From: Halopseudomonas yangmingensis
Lineage (GTDB): Bacteria > Pseudomonadota > Gammaproteobacteria > Pseudomonadales > Pseudomonadaceae
DNA: 64,000 nucleotides
Direction of reading: 5' to 3'
Assembly (NCBI RefSeq): GCF_900114825.1
Contig: NZ_FOUI01000015.1
Location: forward strand, 1-64,000
The notes below the pieces were generated by a model. That model searched no databases, was not told where the DNA came from, and was given only the letters and a program-made list of their open reading frames with translations. Numbering within the stretch: the stretch's first letter is position 1; every line of letters begins with the position of its first letter. Positions 49,670-59,716 of this stretch are shown piece after piece. A program made the position numbers and the translations under genes.

Positions 49670-50056
49670 ATGGCCAAAGAATACAGCCGTACCCAGCGGG
49701 TCGGCGATCAGATGCAGCGCGAACTGGCGCAACTTATCCAGCGCGAGGTGCGCGATCCGCGTCTGGGCATGGTGACCCTGACGGCGGTCGATGTCAGTCG
49801 CGATCTGGCACATGCCAAGGTGTTCTTTACCCTGCTGGGCAAGGACAGTGCCGAGGATATCGAACTGAATCTTGAGATTCTCAAGGATTCTGCTGGCTTT
49901 TTGCGCATGCTGCTCGGCAAATCAATGAAAATGCGCAGTATTCCGCAGTTGCATTTCCACTACGACGAGAGTGTACGCCGGGGCGTACACCTGTCCAGTC
50001 TGATCGAGCAGGCAGTGGCTGAGGATAAGCGCCACGACAAGGGCGAGCAGGAGTAA
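49670..50056 (+). CDS. rbfA: Ribosome-binding factor A
   Basis: 128-residue KH-fold factor needed for 30S maturation and cold adaptation. It starts [19 protein letters not shown] and carries [20 protein letters not shown]. The C-terminal helix region [18 protein letters not shown] is the family signature. ATG 49670 is preceded by GAGG and the GCAGCTT repeat array. truB starts three bases after its stop. Confidence 0.97.
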   Translation: MAKEYSRTQRVGDQMQRELAQLIQREVRDPRLGMVTLTAVDVSRDLAHAKVFFTLLGKDSAEDIELNLEILKDSAGFLRMLLGKSMKMRSIPQLHFHYDESVRRGVHLSSLIEQAVAEDKRHDKGEQE

Positions 50057-50059
50057 CGG

Positions 50060-50980
50060 GTGACCGGCAAACGCAACAAGCGCCGTGACATTGACGGCAT
50101 TCTGATTCTCGACAAGCCGCTTGGCATGACCTCCAACGCGGCCCTGCAAAAGGTCCGCTGGCTGTTCAATGCGAACAAGGGCGGACATACCGGTAGCCTT
50201 GATCCACTGGCCACCGGGGTGCTGCCACTGTGCCTGGGCGAGGCGACCAAGTTTTCCCAGTTTCTGCTGGATGCCGACAAGGCCTATGTCACCGAGGCGC
50301 GTCTGGGCATCACTACCACCACCGCCGATGCCGAGGGTGACGTGCTGCAAGTACGCCCGGTGAATATTGATCTGGCCCAGGTGGAAGCACTGTTGCCGCG
50401 TTTTAGCGGGGATATCCAGCAGGTGCCGCCGATGTATTCGGCGCTGAAAAAGGATGGTCAGCCGCTCTACAAGCTGGCGCGTGCCGGCGAAACGGTGGAG
50501 CGTCAGCCGCGATCTGTTAGAATCAGCCAATTGCGTGTGCTTGGCCTGGAGGGTGATCGACTTCGGCTGGAGGTGCATTGCAGCAAGGGTACCTATATCC
50601 GCAGTCTGGTCGAGGACCTTGGCGAGGCGCTGGGCTGCGGCGCACATGTATCCGAATTGCGGCGCATTCAGGCTGGGCCGTTTGATCAGGCGCAACAGAT
50701 TACTCTGGCACAACTCGAACAGTTGCATGCCGAGGGCGGCGCCGAGGCGCTGGATCATTTGCTGCTGCCTTCGGATAGCGGTCTTGGGCAGTTTCCGGCC
50801 CTTGAGCTGACCGAACAGACTGCCTACTACCTGAACCACGGGCAGGCGGTCAGGGTGCCCGGAGCGCCAGCGTTCGGTACGGTCAGGCTGTATGCGCCTG
50901 GGAGCGGATTTATCGGCATCGGTGAGATGACCGACGATGCCCGCGTGGCGCCAAAGCGTCTGGTACGCTTTACTGAATGA
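50060..50980 (+). CDS. truB: tRNA pseudouridine-55 synthase
   Basis: 306-residue enzyme that makes pseudouridine 55 in the T loop of tRNAs. The catalytic aspartate is in [18 protein letters not shown], near residue 46. [19 protein letters not shown] and [15 protein letters not shown] are further family blocks. The C-terminal 60 residues form the PUA-like region. The GTG at 50060 follows AGGAG. A hairpin just after the gene may end transcription before rpsO. Confidence 0.97.
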   Translation: MTGKRNKRRDIDGILILDKPLGMTSNAALQKVRWLFNANKGGHTGSLDPLATGVLPLCLGEATKFSQFLLDADKAYVTEARLGITTTTADAEGDVLQVRPVNIDLAQVEALLPRFSGDIQQVPPMYSALKKDGQPLYKLARAGETVERQPRSVRISQLRVLGLEGDRLRLEVHCSKGTYIRSLVEDLGEALGCGAHVSELRRIQAGPFDQAQQITLAQLEQLHAEGGAEALDHLLLPSDSGLGQFPALELTEQTAYYLNHGQAVRVPGAPAFGTVRLYAPGSGFIGIGEMTDDARVAPKRLVRFTE

Positions 50981-50988
50981 GTTTGTGC

Positions 50989-51008
50989 ATCACCGCCAGC
51001 GGTGATGT
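50989..51008 (+). terminator. Hairpin after truB, in the rpsO leader
   Basis: CATCACCGC (50989-50997) and GCGGTGATG (51000-51008) form a tight inverted repeat right after the truB stop. No U tract follows, so it may stabilise an mRNA end rather than terminate. A second small stem, GGGAC/GTCCC (51081-51093), lies closer to rpsO and could take part in S15 autoregulation, though this is not shown by sequence. Confidence 0.45.
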
Positions 51009-51120
51009 CTGATGTCGACCCGGGAGGGTCACACCGAGGGTGGCTGTCAACAGGCACGGTCATTCCTCGTTACAAAACACGGGACAGCGTCCCGGCCTGT
51101 TACCTCAGAGGAAATGCATC

Positions 51121-51390
51121 ATGGCACTGAGCGTTGAAGAAAAGGCTGCAATCGTAACCGAGTACAAGCGTGGCGAAGGTGATACCGGTTCTCCGGAAGT
51201 CCAGGTCGCTCTGTTGACTGCAAACATCAACAAGCTGCAGGGGCACTTCAAGGACAACAAGAAGGATCACCATTCCCGTCGTGGTCTGATCCGCATGGTA
51301 AACCAGCGCCGCAAGCTGCTGGACTACCTGAAGTCCAAGGACACCACCCGCTATACCGATCTGATCGGCCGTCTGGGCCTGCGTCGCTGA
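51121..51390 (+). CDS. rpsO: 30S ribosomal protein S15
   Basis: 89-residue primary rRNA-binding protein that also represses its own translation in E. coli. The whole sequence is typical: [20 protein letters not shown], then [19 protein letters not shown] and LGLRR at the end. ATG 51121 follows AGAGGA. A strong hairpin separates it from pnp. Confidence 0.98.
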   Translation: MALSVEEKAAIVTEYKRGEGDTGSPEVQVALLTANINKLQGHFKDNKKDHHSRRGLIRMVNQRRKLLDYLKSKDTTRYTDLIGRLGLRR

Positions 51391-51401
51391 TGCATGCCCT
51401 G

Positions 51402-51439
51402 AAGCCGGCACAGCCGCCAGCAGGCGGTGGTGCCGGCTT
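51402..51439 (+). terminator. Hairpin between rpsO and pnp
   Basis: AAGCCGGCAC (51402-51411) and GTGCCGGCTT (51430-51439) pair perfectly around an 18-base loop that also contains GCCGCC/GGCGGT. A short CCTTT follows. By position it can act as an rpsO terminator and as a processing site for the pnp leader, as in E. coli. Confidence 0.75.
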
Positions 51440-51522
51440 CCTTTGGACATGTCCGGGTCCGATACCCGCCCATGCCCAGGATTCCGCCACAAGGCAAGTA
51501 AAGAGAAGAGAGAGAAGCAACC

Positions 51523-53631
51523 GTGAAACCGGTCATCAAGCAATTCCAGTTCGGTAACAGTACCGTTACCCTCGAAACCGGGCGTATTGCCCGTCAGGCC
51601 TCCGGCGCCGTGCTGGTCAGCATCGATAATGCTGTCAGCGTGCTCTGTACCGTGGTCGCCGCCAAGTCGGCCGATCCGGGCAAGGACTTCTTCCCGCTGT
51701 CGGTACACTACATCGAGAAAACCTATGCCGCCGGCCGTATCCCCGGCGGTTTTTTCAAGCGTGAGGGCCGTCCCACCGAGAAGGAAACCCTGACCTCGCG
51801 GCTGATCGACCGTCCGATCCGTCCGCTGTTCAGCGAAGGTTTCATGAATGAAGTGCAGGTTGTCTGCACCGTGGTCTCCACCGACCGCACCACTGATCCG
51901 GATGTTGCCGCCCTGCTGGGTACCTCGGCTGCCCTGGCGATAGCCAATCTGCCGTTTGCCGGCCCTGTCGGTGCTGCCCGTGTCGGCTTTGATGTGAACA
52001 ATGGCTACATCCTCAACCCGACCTACGAAGAGCTGAAGACTTCCCGTCTGGACATGGTTGTGGCCGGTACCGAAGACGCCGTTCTGATGGTTGAATCGGA
52101 AGCCCAGGAGCTGACCGAAGACCAGATGCTGGGTGCCGTGCTGTTCGCCCACATGGAATTCCAGACCGCCATCCAGGCCATCAAGGAGCTCGCCGCCGAA
52201 GCCGCCAAGCCGGCCTTTGAGTGGACTGCTCCGGTTGAAAATACTGCACTGCTGGGTGCCATCCGTGCAGAGTTCGGTGCCGAAATCGCCAAGGCCTACA
52301 CCATCACCATCAAGCAAGATCGCTATGCCCGCCTTGGCGAACTGCGTGATCAGGCGATTGCCGCGCTGTCCGGTGAGGAAGACGGCAAGTTTGCCGCCGG
52401 TGAGGTGAAGGATGCCTTCGGTGAAATCGAGTACCGCGTAGTGCGTGAGAACATCGTCAACGGCAATCCGCGTATTGACGGCCGTGACACCCGCACAGTG
52501 CGCCCGCTGAATATCGAAGTTGGCATGCTTGACCGTACCCACGGTTCGGCCCTGTTCACCCGTGGCGAGACCCAGGCGCTGGTAGTCACCACGCTGGGCA
52601 CCACCCGTGATGCGCAGCTGCTCGATACCCTGGAAGGCGAGAAGAAAGATCCCTTCATGTTCCACTACAACTTCCCTCCCTACTCGGTTGGCGAGTGTGG
52701 TCGGATGGGCGGTACCGGGCGTCGCGAAATCGGCCATGGCCGTCTGGCTCGTCGTGGTGTTTCGGCAGTCATGCCGGACATGGACCAGTTCCCTTACAGC
52801 ATCCGTGTGGTCTCGGAAATCACCGAGTCCAATGGTTCCAGCTCGATGGCTTCGGTGTGTGGTGCTTCGCTGGCACTGATGGACGCTGGTGTACCGCTGA
52901 AGGCACCGGTAGCCGGTATTGCCATGGGTCTGGTCAAGGAAGGCGAGAAGTTCGCTGTCCTCACCGACATCCTGGGTGACGAGGACCATCTTGGCGACAT
53001 GGACTTCAAGGTGGCCGGTACCGAGAAGGGTGTCACTGCACTGCAGATGGACATCAAGATCAACGGCATCACTGAAGAAATCATGGAGATCGCTCTGCAG
53101 CAGGCCCATGAGGCCCGTCTGCACATCCTCAAGCAGATGAACGAAGTACTGCCGGAATCGCGTAAGGAGCTGTCAGCCAACGCCCCGACCATGCTCAGCA
53201 TGAAGATCGATCCGGAGAAGATCCGCGACGTGATCGGCAAGGGTGGTGCGACCATTCGCGGTATCTGCGACGAGACAGGTGCTTCGATCGACATTACTGA
53301 CGATGGCATGGTCAAGATCTTTGCTGCCAGCAAGGATGCCGCCAATGCCGCCAAGGCGCGTGTTGACGAGATTACTGCCGAGGCGGAAATCGGCAAGATC
53401 TATACCGGCAAGGTCGAGCGCATTGTCGACTTCGGTGCCTTTGTCAGCATCCTGCCCGGCAAGGACGGTCTGGTGCACATTTCTCAGATCGCCAACCAGC
53501 GCATCGAGAAAGTCACCGATGTGCTCAAGGAAGGCCAGGAAGTGAAAGTGCTGGTGCTTGACGTCGACAATCGTGGCCGCATCAAGCTGTCGATCAAGGA
53601 TGTCGAGGCGGCTGAAGCTTCCGGCGTCTGA
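51523..53631 (+). CDS. pnp: Polyribonucleotide nucleotidyltransferase (PNPase)
   Basis: 702-residue 3'-5' phosphorolytic exoribonuclease and degradosome component. Two RNase PH domains are present; the first includes [20 protein letters not shown] and the second [14 protein letters not shown] and [22 protein letters not shown] (about 555-615, [15 protein letters not shown]) and S1 (about 625-690, [20 protein letters not shown]) RNA-binding domains follow. The start is GTG 51523 with an AGAGAGAAG ribosome site. A strong terminator follows directly. Confidence 0.98.
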   Translation: MKPVIKQFQFGNSTVTLETGRIARQASGAVLVSIDNAVSVLCTVVAAKSADPGKDFFPLSVHYIEKTYAAGRIPGGFFKREGRPTEKETLTSRLIDRPIRPLFSEGFMNEVQVVCTVVSTDRTTDPDVAALLGTSAALAIANLPFAGPVGAARVGFDVNNGYILNPTYEELKTSRLDMVVAGTEDAVLMVESEAQELTEDQMLGAVLFAHMEFQTAIQAIKELAAEAAKPAFEWTAPVENTALLGAIRAEFGAEIAKAYTITIKQDRYARLGELRDQAIAALSGEEDGKFAAGEVKDAFGEIEYRVVRENIVNGNPRIDGRDTRTVRPLNIEVGMLDRTHGSALFTRGETQALVVTTLGTTRDAQLLDTLEGEKKDPFMFHYNFPPYSVGECGRMGGTGRREIGHGRLARRGVSAVMPDMDQFPYSIRVVSEITESNGSSSMASVCGASLALMDAGVPLKAPVAGIAMGLVKEGEKFAVLTDILGDEDHLGDMDFKVAGTEKGVTALQMDIKINGITEEIMEIALQQAHEARLHILKQMNEVLPESRKELSANAPTMLSMKIDPEKIRDVIGKGGATIRGICDETGASIDITDDGMVKIFAASKDAANAAKARVDEITAEAEIGKIYTGKVERIVDFGAFVSILPGKDGLVHISQIANQRIEKVTDVLKEGQEVKVLVLDVDNRGRIKLSIKDVEAAEASGV

Positions 53632-53643
53632 GTTTGCTGTAAG

Positions 53644-53678
53644 CACAAAAAACCCGGACATGTTCCGGGTTTTTTGTG
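53644..53678 (+). terminator. Terminator after pnp
   Basis: CACAAAAAACCCGGA and TTCCGGGTTTTTTGTG form a long stem with a short CATG loop, and the T6 run sits on the 3' side. It closes the rimP-to-pnp gene block. Confidence 0.93.
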
Positions 53679-53830
53679 GTCTGTAATTTTTGTACAAGTA
53701 ATGGCTGTTTGGCATGGATTGTATAAATATGGTGACAGGCGTAGCCTGGTATTTGATGGCAATCAAGGTGTTTTTGTTTAATACGGTTTAGCGTCAATCG
53801 CCACGAACCAGATGCTTGGGGAGGTAAGTC

Positions 53831-54088
53831 ATGCACGCTTCGCGTTCCCGTACAGCTGTTCCCGTTACTCAGGTGCCGCCAAACGGCACTGCTTCCACTC
53901 TTGCAGGCTTCCAGGTAGAAGATCTGGGTACACGCCAGCAGCGTCGCTTCAATGCATTGCGCAGGCATATTGACGAAATGCTGGCGTGTGGTTGGCAGCT
54001 TACCCGACGCTCTCCGTTGACCCTGCGTCGTGGCGCGCTGACCTGCCATGTACTGCATGGCATGATAGTCAGCGACCAGGTTATCTGA
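53831..54088 (+). CDS. Small hypothetical protein
   Basis: 85-residue protein of unknown function, arginine-rich (about 12 Arg), with no signal peptide or membrane segment. Its middle part (TRQQRRFNALRRHIDEMLA) looks like an amphipathic helix. GGGGAGGT six to seven bases before the ATG is an unusually strong ribosome site, which argues that the gene is real. It lies alone between the pnp terminator and yggL. The two cysteines, 53 and 73, could pair or bind a metal. Confidence 0.65.
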   Translation: MHASRSRTAVPVTQVPPNGTASTLAGFQVEDLGTRQQRRFNALRRHIDEMLACGWQLTRRSPLTLRRGALTCHVLHGMIVSDQVI

Positions 54089-54205
54089 GATCTACGTCAC
54101 TGCATCCAGCTCTTGACCCATACGTCGGTGTTCTGCCGTACGGGCTGTATTCCCTTTCCATTCAGGCTAAAGTGTCAGTACATCCACTACTGATACGGTA
54201 ACTTC

Positions 54206-54523
54206 ATGCCTACACAACGTAGCCGCCGCCTGAGAAAGAAAATGCGCGTCGGTGAATTCCAGGAAATGGGTTTCAATTTCTCCATTGAACCAGCTCAGCC
54301 ACTTGATGATGCGGCGGCAGAGGGGTTGGTCGATGCATTTATTGGAGACGTGCTGGTCCCCCGTGGACTGGAGTTTGGCGGCTGGGCTACCGGCGGATTC
54401 ATTTGCCGTGCTGGCCGTGGTTCAGTCAGCGAGGAAGATCGCCAGGCGGTGCTGGCGTGGCTTCAGCAACGTCCGGAAGTTGCTGGCGTCGAGGTCAGCG
54501 AGCTGGTTGATGCCTGGCATTGA
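54206..54523 (+). CDS. yggL: YggL-family 50S ribosome-associated protein
   Basis: 105-residue protein of the DUF469/YggL family, which binds the 50S subunit. Family blocks are RSRRLRKKMRVGEFQEMGF at the N-terminus, VPRGLEFGGWATGGFI, and LQQRPEVAGVEVSELVDAW at the end. It is a single gene, 117 bases after the small hypothetical gene and 72 bases before the diguanylate cyclase gene. Confidence 0.93.
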   Translation: MPTQRSRRLRKKMRVGEFQEMGFNFSIEPAQPLDDAAAEGLVDAFIGDVLVPRGLEFGGWATGGFICRAGRGSVSEEDRQAVLAWLQQRPEVAGVEVSELVDAWH

Positions 54524-54595
54524 TTCTTGAGTATCCGGTCATCTTCTGCCCGCGCACGCACTGAATAGGGTGAACAGGTTTTCGGGAGGCGCTGT

Positions 54596-55546
54596 ATGGA
54601 TACGCCACAGGTAAATGACGGAATGCAGCCGGACAGCATGGTCTACAAGACCTTGCTGGAGTCGACCCGTGCGATTCCCTGGAAGATCGACTGGGCAAGC
54701 ATGCAGTTTGCCTATATCGGCCCACAGATCGAAGCATTGCTTGGCTGGGAACAATCCAGTTGGGTCAGTGTTAACGATTGGGCCGAGCGGATGCATGAAG
54801 AGGATCGCGAGTGGACGGTGAACTATTGCGTCAGTCAGTCCCAGTGCGGCATTGATCATGAGGCTGATTACCGGGCACTGCACAGAGACGGCCACTTCGT
54901 GTGGATTCGTGATGTTGTGCATGTGGTGCGTAAACCCGATGGCCAGGTGGATTCGCTGGTCGGCTTTATGTTCGATATTACCGAGCGCAAACGCATTGAA
55001 GACAAGCTGATCGAGTTGCAGAAGGAGCTCGAAGAGCTGTCGTTCCGCGATGGCCTGACCGGGGTAGCCAACCGGCGCATGTTCGATTCGGTGCTTGAAG
55101 ACGAGTGGAGCAAAGCCCGGCGCAACCAGCGGCCGATTTCCCTGATCATGTTCGATATAGACTGCTTCAAGCAGTACAACGATCATTATGGTCATGTGCG
55201 CGGCGATGATTGCCTGCGTCGCGTGGCTATTGCGCTTGGTTCAGCCGCTACCCGGCCACGGGATTTCTTTGCGCGCTATGGCGGCGAGGAGTTTGTACTG
55301 GTGTTGCCGGAGACGGATGCCCAGGCCGCACTGGTGATCGCCGAACGCTGTCGGGCGCTGTTGTTCAAGGAGCAGATCGAGCACGCTGCATCCAGTGCGG
55401 GGCAGATCGTCACCCTGAGCATGGGCATTACTACGGCGATGCCCAGGCATGGCGCTGATTCGCGGGGCTTTGTCGAACAGGCTGATCGTCAGCTCTATTT
55501 GGCCAAACAGCGCGGGCGCAATTGCATTGTGGCGGATGCGGGCTGA
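54596..55546 (+). CDS. Diguanylate cyclase with N-terminal PAS domain
   Basis: 316-residue signalling enzyme that likely makes cyclic di-GMP from GTP. A PAS domain (about residues 25-140, with YRALHRDGHFVWIRDVVHV and FMFDITERKRIEDKL) is followed by a short coiled coil. The GGDEF domain (about 155-316) has an intact active site YGGEEF near residue 229. RPRD five residues before it is a product-inhibition I-site. There is no membrane segment, so it is cytoplasmic. The PAS ligand is unknown. ATG 54596 follows GGGAGG. Confidence 0.93.
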   Translation: MDTPQVNDGMQPDSMVYKTLLESTRAIPWKIDWASMQFAYIGPQIEALLGWEQSSWVSVNDWAERMHEEDREWTVNYCVSQSQCGIDHEADYRALHRDGHFVWIRDVVHVVRKPDGQVDSLVGFMFDITERKRIEDKLIELQKELEELSFRDGLTGVANRRMFDSVLEDEWSKARRNQRPISLIMFDIDCFKQYNDHYGHVRGDDCLRRVAIALGSAATRPRDFFARYGGEEFVLVLPETDAQAALVIAERCRALLFKEQIEHAASSAGQIVTLSMGITTAMPRHGADSRGFVEQADRQLYLAKQRGRNCIVADAG

Positions 55547-55552
55547 GTAGGC

Positions 55553-56119
55553 ATGGCTTCTGAGTTGGCTCAGCCAACCAGCCGATTGTTTCTGGGGCTG
55601 GGGATTCCTCCGGCGACCACCTCTGAGCTGCTGGAACTTGAGCAAGAGATAGCCGGCGCCCGCTGGCAAACGGCGGAACAATTGCACCTGACGCTGCATT
55701 TTCTCGGCAACCAGCCTGAGAGCTTGGTCGGGCCGCTTATAGCGGCCCTGCAGGGGCTGAAATTTGCCGCTTTTGACCTTCAAGTAAACGGCGCAGGTTG
55801 TTTCGTCAACCAGCGCAGTCCGAGTATTCTGTGGGCCGGGGTGTCGGCCTGTGAGGGGCTGTGGGTGTTGCACAGGCAGACCGCCGACTGTCTTGGGCGG
55901 TTGGGCCTTCCGTCCGAGTCACGGCCGTGGCGACCGCATGTAACCCTGGCGCGCCTGCCGCGCCGGGCGAAGGCCCCGCAGGGGTTTATCGAAGCGCATG
56001 CCAGGATGCATCTGCCGGCTTTCAACGTCCGCGAGTTTTGCCTCTATCAGAGCCATGCTACCCCGGCGGGTTCGCGCTATCAGGTGCTACAGCAGTTTGC
56101 TGCCACAGCACCTGACTGA
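55553..56119 (+). CDS. thpR: RNA 2',3'-cyclic phosphodiesterase (2'-5' RNA ligase family)
   Basis: 188-residue 2H-phosphoesterase. The two catalytic HxT motifs are HLTLHFLG (near residue 44) and HVTLARL (near 126), separated by the usual distance. Family members open RNA 2',3'-cyclic phosphates and can ligate 2'-5' in vitro. It begins six bases after the cyclase gene, so the two are probably co-transcribed. A link in function is not evident. Confidence 0.92.
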   Translation: MASELAQPTSRLFLGLGIPPATTSELLELEQEIAGARWQTAEQLHLTLHFLGNQPESLVGPLIAALQGLKFAAFDLQVNGAGCFVNQRSPSILWAGVSACEGLWVLHRQTADCLGRLGLPSESRPWRPHVTLARLPRRAKAPQGFIEAHARMHLPAFNVREFCLYQSHATPAGSRYQVLQQFAATAPD

Positions 56120-56127
56120 TCACCTGT

Positions 56128-57309
56128 TCAGTTGCGCTCGATAGCCAGCGCCACGCCCTGGCCGCCCCCAATGCACAGCGTCGCCAGCCCCTTGCGAACA
56201 TCGCGGCGGATCATTTCGTGCAGCAAGCTGACCAGCACCCGGCAGCCGGAGGCGCCAATCGGGTGTCCAAGGGCAATGGCGCCGCCGTTGACATTCACCC
56301 GAGCAGGATCCCATTGCAGTTCGCGGCCGACCGCCAGTGCCTGAGCCGCGAAGGCTTCGTTGGCTTCAATCAGATCCAGTTCCTGGAGCTGCCAGCCGGC
56401 CTTGTCCAGGCAGCGGCGGGTAGCGGACACCGGGCCAATTCCCATGATCGCCGGATCGACGCCGGCATTCGCCCATCCGGCCAGTCGAGCCATTACGGGC
56501 AGTCCCAGTTCGGCGGCCTTGCTGGCGCTCATCAGCAGTACTGCGGCGGCACCGTCGTTCAGACTGGAAGCATTGCCGGCGGTGACGCTGCCGTCTTTCT
56601 TGAATGCCGGACGCAGCTTGCCGAGGGATTCGCTGGTGGTACCGGCGCGTGGTTGTTCGTCAGTGTCGATCAGCAGCGCATCGCCCTTGCGCTGGGAAAC
56701 GCTGACCGGGGTGATTTCTGCGCGAAAATGCCCGGCCTGCTGCGCGGCTACGGCCTTTTGCTGGGAAGCCGCAGCAAAGGCATCCTGCTCCTCGCGACTG
56801 ATGGCGTATTTCTCCACCAGATTTTCCGCGGTGATACCCATGTGGTAATCGTTGAAAGCATCCCATAGACCATCATGGATCATGCTGTCGAGCAACTGGC
56901 CATGGCCCATACGCTGGCCGGTACGGGAGGTGGGCAGCAGGTGTGGCGACAGGCTCATGGACTCCTGGCCGCCGGCAATGATGATCTCGGCATCGCCGCA
57001 GCGGATTGCCTGGGCAGCCAGATGCAGGGCCTTGAGGCCCGAGCCGCAGACCTTGTTCAGGGTCAGGGCCGGCACGCTGTGCGGCAGACCGGCATGGATG
57101 GCGGCCTGACGAGCCGGATTCTGGCCACAGCCGGCGGTCAGCACCTGCCCGAGAATCACCTCGTCGACACTGGCCGGGTCAATACCGGTCTGCTCCAGCA
57201 GTCGACGGATTACCGTGGCACCCAGCTGGTGGGCTGGGATGGCGGCGAACTGGCCGCCGAAACTGCCGATGGCGGTGCGTGTGGCGGCGACGATTACGAC
57301 GTCATGCAT
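56128..57309 (-). CDS. Acetyl-CoA acetyltransferase (thiolase)
   Basis: 393-residue biosynthetic-type thiolase that condenses two acetyl-CoA to acetoacetyl-CoA, or the reverse. The nucleophile cysteine is in [15 protein letters not shown], near residue 88. The histidine is in [14 protein letters not shown], and the second cysteine is in [10 protein letters not shown] near the end. It begins [19 protein letters not shown]. No polyhydroxybutyrate or fatty-acid genes are adjacent, so whether it serves storage polymer synthesis or breakdown is open. It is convergent with thpR (eight bases) and 93 bases after panC. Confidence 0.92.
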   Translation of the reverse strand: MHDVVIVAATRTAIGSFGGQFAAIPAHQLGATVIRRLLEQTGIDPASVDEVILGQVLTAGCGQNPARQAAIHAGLPHSVPALTLNKVCGSGLKALHLAAQAIRCGDAEIIIAGGQESMSLSPHLLPTSRTGQRMGHGQLLDSMIHDGLWDAFNDYHMGITAENLVEKYAISREEQDAFAAASQQKAVAAQQAGHFRAEITPVSVSQRKGDALLIDTDEQPRAGTTSESLGKLRPAFKKDGSVTAGNASSLNDGAAAVLLMSASKAAELGLPVMARLAGWANAGVDPAIMGIGPVSATRRCLDKAGWQLQELDLIEANEAFAAQALAVGRELQWDPARVNVNGGAIALGHPIGASGCRVLVSLLHEMIRRDVRKGLATLCIGGGQGVALAIERN

Positions 57310-57402
57310 GGGTGACTCCTGTGCAGGGAAGTGTATGTTCAGATAGAGAGCCGGTGCCTGACCTAGCGTTTCGCCGTCGCAAGGGGTAAAGCGGTAGCCG
57401 TT

Positions 57403-58251
57403 TCAGCCCAGCGCAATACGCAGGTTATCGATCAGGCGGGTTTTTCCGAGGAAGGCTGCCACCAGTATCACCAGTTCGCGGCTATCTGGTGTGGGTGTAT
57501 CCAGTGTCTCGGCATCCCGCAGTTCAAGGTAGTCAACGCGCATTCCAGCGGCTTCGATACGCTCTGCGGCCTGCGTGACCAAGGTCTGCTGCGAGTGACT
57601 GCGGGGCAGCTGTTCTGCCAGCCATTGCAGGCTGCGAAACAGCTCGGGAGCCAGTGCGCGTTCCTGCTGGTCCAGATAACCGTTGCGTGAAGACAATGCC
57701 AGCCCGTCCTCGGCGCGCACGGTGGGTTCGCCCAGGATCTGTACCGGCAAGCACAGGTCCTGGGTCATCTTGCGAATGACTGCCAGTTGCTGAAAATCTT
57801 TTTCACCAAAAACGGCAAGATCCGGCTGGATGATATTGAACAGTTTGGCAACAACAGTCGCCACCCCTTCAAAGTGGCCGGGACGACTTGCACCACAGAG
57901 GCCGTCAGACACCAGCGGTACGTTGATGCGTGTGTGGCCTTGCATGCCTTGCGGATAGATTTCACTGGCACTTGGCGCAAAGACCATATGCGCGCCCGTT
58001 TCCAGTAGTTTGTGCTGGTCTTCGGCGAGGGTGCGCGGGTAGCTGTCCAGGTCTTCGTTCGGGCCGAACTGCAGCGGGTTGACGAAGATGCTCACAATTA
58101 CGCAGTCGGTTCGCTGCAGCGCCTTTTCTACCAGTGCCAGATGGCCCTGGTGCAGGTTGCCCATGGTGGGGACCAGGCCGATACGCTTGCCTTCCTCGCG
58201 GGCGCGGGCGATTGCCGCGCGCACCTGTGCAATGCTGTGCAGGGTGTTCAT
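57403..58251 (-). CDS. panC: Pantothenate synthetase
   Basis: 282-residue ligase that joins pantoate and beta-alanine using ATP to make pantothenate (vitamin B5). The nucleotidyl-transfer motif is [19 protein letters not shown], with HxGH-type histidines. The second signature is [16 protein letters not shown]. The C-terminal domain starts near residue 180. It lies four bases after panB, so the two form an operon. Confidence 0.97.
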   Translation of the reverse strand: MNTLHSIAQVRAAIARAREEGKRIGLVPTMGNLHQGHLALVEKALQRTDCVIVSIFVNPLQFGPNEDLDSYPRTLAEDQHKLLETGAHMVFAPSASEIYPQGMQGHTRINVPLVSDGLCGASRPGHFEGVATVVAKLFNIIQPDLAVFGEKDFQQLAVIRKMTQDLCLPVQILGEPTVRAEDGLALSSRNGYLDQQERALAPELFRSLQWLAEQLPRSHSQQTLVTQAAERIEAAGMRVDYLELRDAETLDTPTPDSRELVILVAAFLGKTRLIDNLRIALG

Positions 58252-58255
58252 GATG

Positions 58256-59050
58256 TCAGAACTCGTGTTCGGCGGCGGGGAATTCGATCTGCTTCACCGC
58301 GTTGACGTAGGCGGCGATTGCCGAGGCGATGTTGGGCTGACCCTGCATAAAGTTTTTCACGAATCGTGGCATGCGCTCGCTGATTGACAGGCCAAGCATG
58401 TCATGTACAACCAGTACCTGTCCGTCAGTCGCGTTACCTGCGCCAATGCCGATCACCGGAATGCGTACTTCGCTGCTGATTCTGCCGGCCAATGGGGCTG
58501 GTACACACTCCAGCAGCAGCATGGCAGCGCCGGCCTGCTGCAGCAGCAGGGCGTCATCCAGCAGCGCCTGTGCCTGAGCTTCCTCGCGGCCCTGTACCTT
58601 GTAGCCGCCCAGCACATTCACTGCCTGCGGGGTGAGGCCCAGGTGGGCACATACCGGGATGCCGTTACGTGCCAGGACTCCAACAGTTTCGGCCAGCCAG
58701 CCGGCACCTTCAAGTTTGACCATGTGCGCGCCGGCCTGCATCAGCGCGGTGCTTGCCTGCAGTGCTCGCTCGACAGTGGCGCAACTCATGAAAGGCAGGT
58801 CGGCCATGATCAGCGCACCCTGATTGCCACGACTGACGCAACGGGTGTGGTAGACCATGTCCTCTATGGTGACCGGGACAGTGCTGCTGTTGCCCTGAAG
58901 CACCATGCCGAGCGAGTCCCCGACCAGGATAACTTCTACGCCGGCCCGGCTTTCAAGGTGCGCGAAGGTGGCGTCATACGCTGTTAGGCAAACAATCTTT
59001 TCACCGGTCTGCTTGAGCTTGTTTAGTGTGGTCAGGGTCACTTCAGGCAT
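58256..59050 (-). CDS. panB: 3-methyl-2-oxobutanoate hydroxymethyltransferase
   Basis: 264-residue TIM-barrel enzyme that adds a hydroxymethyl group from methylene-tetrahydrofolate in pantothenate synthesis. [20 protein letters not shown] and [20 protein letters not shown] are the conserved blocks. Metal ligands are the aspartates in GDSLG and IMADLPF, and the catalytic glutamate is in LLLECVP. The start at 59050 was chosen over 59137 because [13 protein letters not shown] is the family start. Confidence 0.97.
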   Translation of the reverse strand: MPEVTLTTLNKLKQTGEKIVCLTAYDATFAHLESRAGVEVILVGDSLGMVLQGNSSTVPVTIEDMVYHTRCVSRGNQGALIMADLPFMSCATVERALQASTALMQAGAHMVKLEGAGWLAETVGVLARNGIPVCAHLGLTPQAVNVLGGYKVQGREEAQAQALLDDALLLQQAGAAMLLLECVPAPLAGRISSEVRIPVIGIGAGNATDGQVLVVHDMLGLSISERMPRFVKNFMQGQPNIASAIAAYVNAVKQIEFPAAEHEF

Positions 59051-59176
59051 GGCGGATTCCACATGAGCAGCTGTTGTGCGGCTGCGTATGATTGATGTCG
59101 GGGTGCATGGGTAATGCTCCTGCAGCGCCGCCACCACAGACAGTCAGTCAGCCTGTCAGGCGGGTGGCATGCACCA

Positions 59177-59716
59177 TTATAGTGGCGTCGACTGCGGATT
59201 GCAGTCATCCGTTGCAGCCTTGGGCCATAGCGCTACTGTTTTGACCTGTAGCTGGTGATCTGCGCAGTGCGCCAGAAATTGCTGCAGGTTGCTGCCGTCT
59301 GGCAGGTGCAAGTCCGGTTGCAGTTCGAGCAGTGGGCGTAATACGAAGTCACGAGTGTGCATGTGGTAGTGCGGCACCTGAAGCCGGGCGTGTTCGATCT
59401 GCTGGTCGCCGTACAGCAACAGATCAAGATCCAGCGTTCTTGGTCCCCAGCGTTGATCTTTGCGGATTCGGCCCTGATGCTGCTCGATTGCCTGCAAGGC
59501 ATCCAGCAACGCCAGAGGCTCGAGCCGGGTTTGCAGGCAGGCAACGGCGTTAAGGTAGTCGGGCTGGTCTTGCGGCCCCAGCGGGCTGCTACTGTAGGCC
59601 GATGAGCAGGCAAGCAGGCGGCTATCAGGGAGCTCGGCGAGCGCCTGACATGCCTGTTGCAGCTGGAACAGTGGTTCCTGCTGATTGCTGCCAAGACCTA
59701 TATAGCAAGTGATCAT
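59177..59716 (-). CDS. folK: Hydroxymethyl-dihydropterin pyrophosphokinase
   Basis: 179-residue folate-pathway enzyme that moves pyrophosphate from ATP to the pterin. It begins MITCYIGLGSNQQEPLFQL. The signature KDQRWGPRTLDLDLLLYG supplies the magnesium aspartates. VPHYHMHTRDFVLRPL is the third block. Its start overlaps the pcnB stop by four bases (ATGA), so it is translated with pcnB. Confidence 0.96.
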   Translation of the reverse strand: MITCYIGLGSNQQEPLFQLQQACQALAELPDSRLLACSSAYSSSPLGPQDQPDYLNAVACLQTRLEPLALLDALQAIEQHQGRIRKDQRWGPRTLDLDLLLYGDQQIEHARLQVPHYHMHTRDFVLRPLLELQPDLHLPDGSNLQQFLAHCADHQLQVKTVALWPKAATDDCNPQSTPL

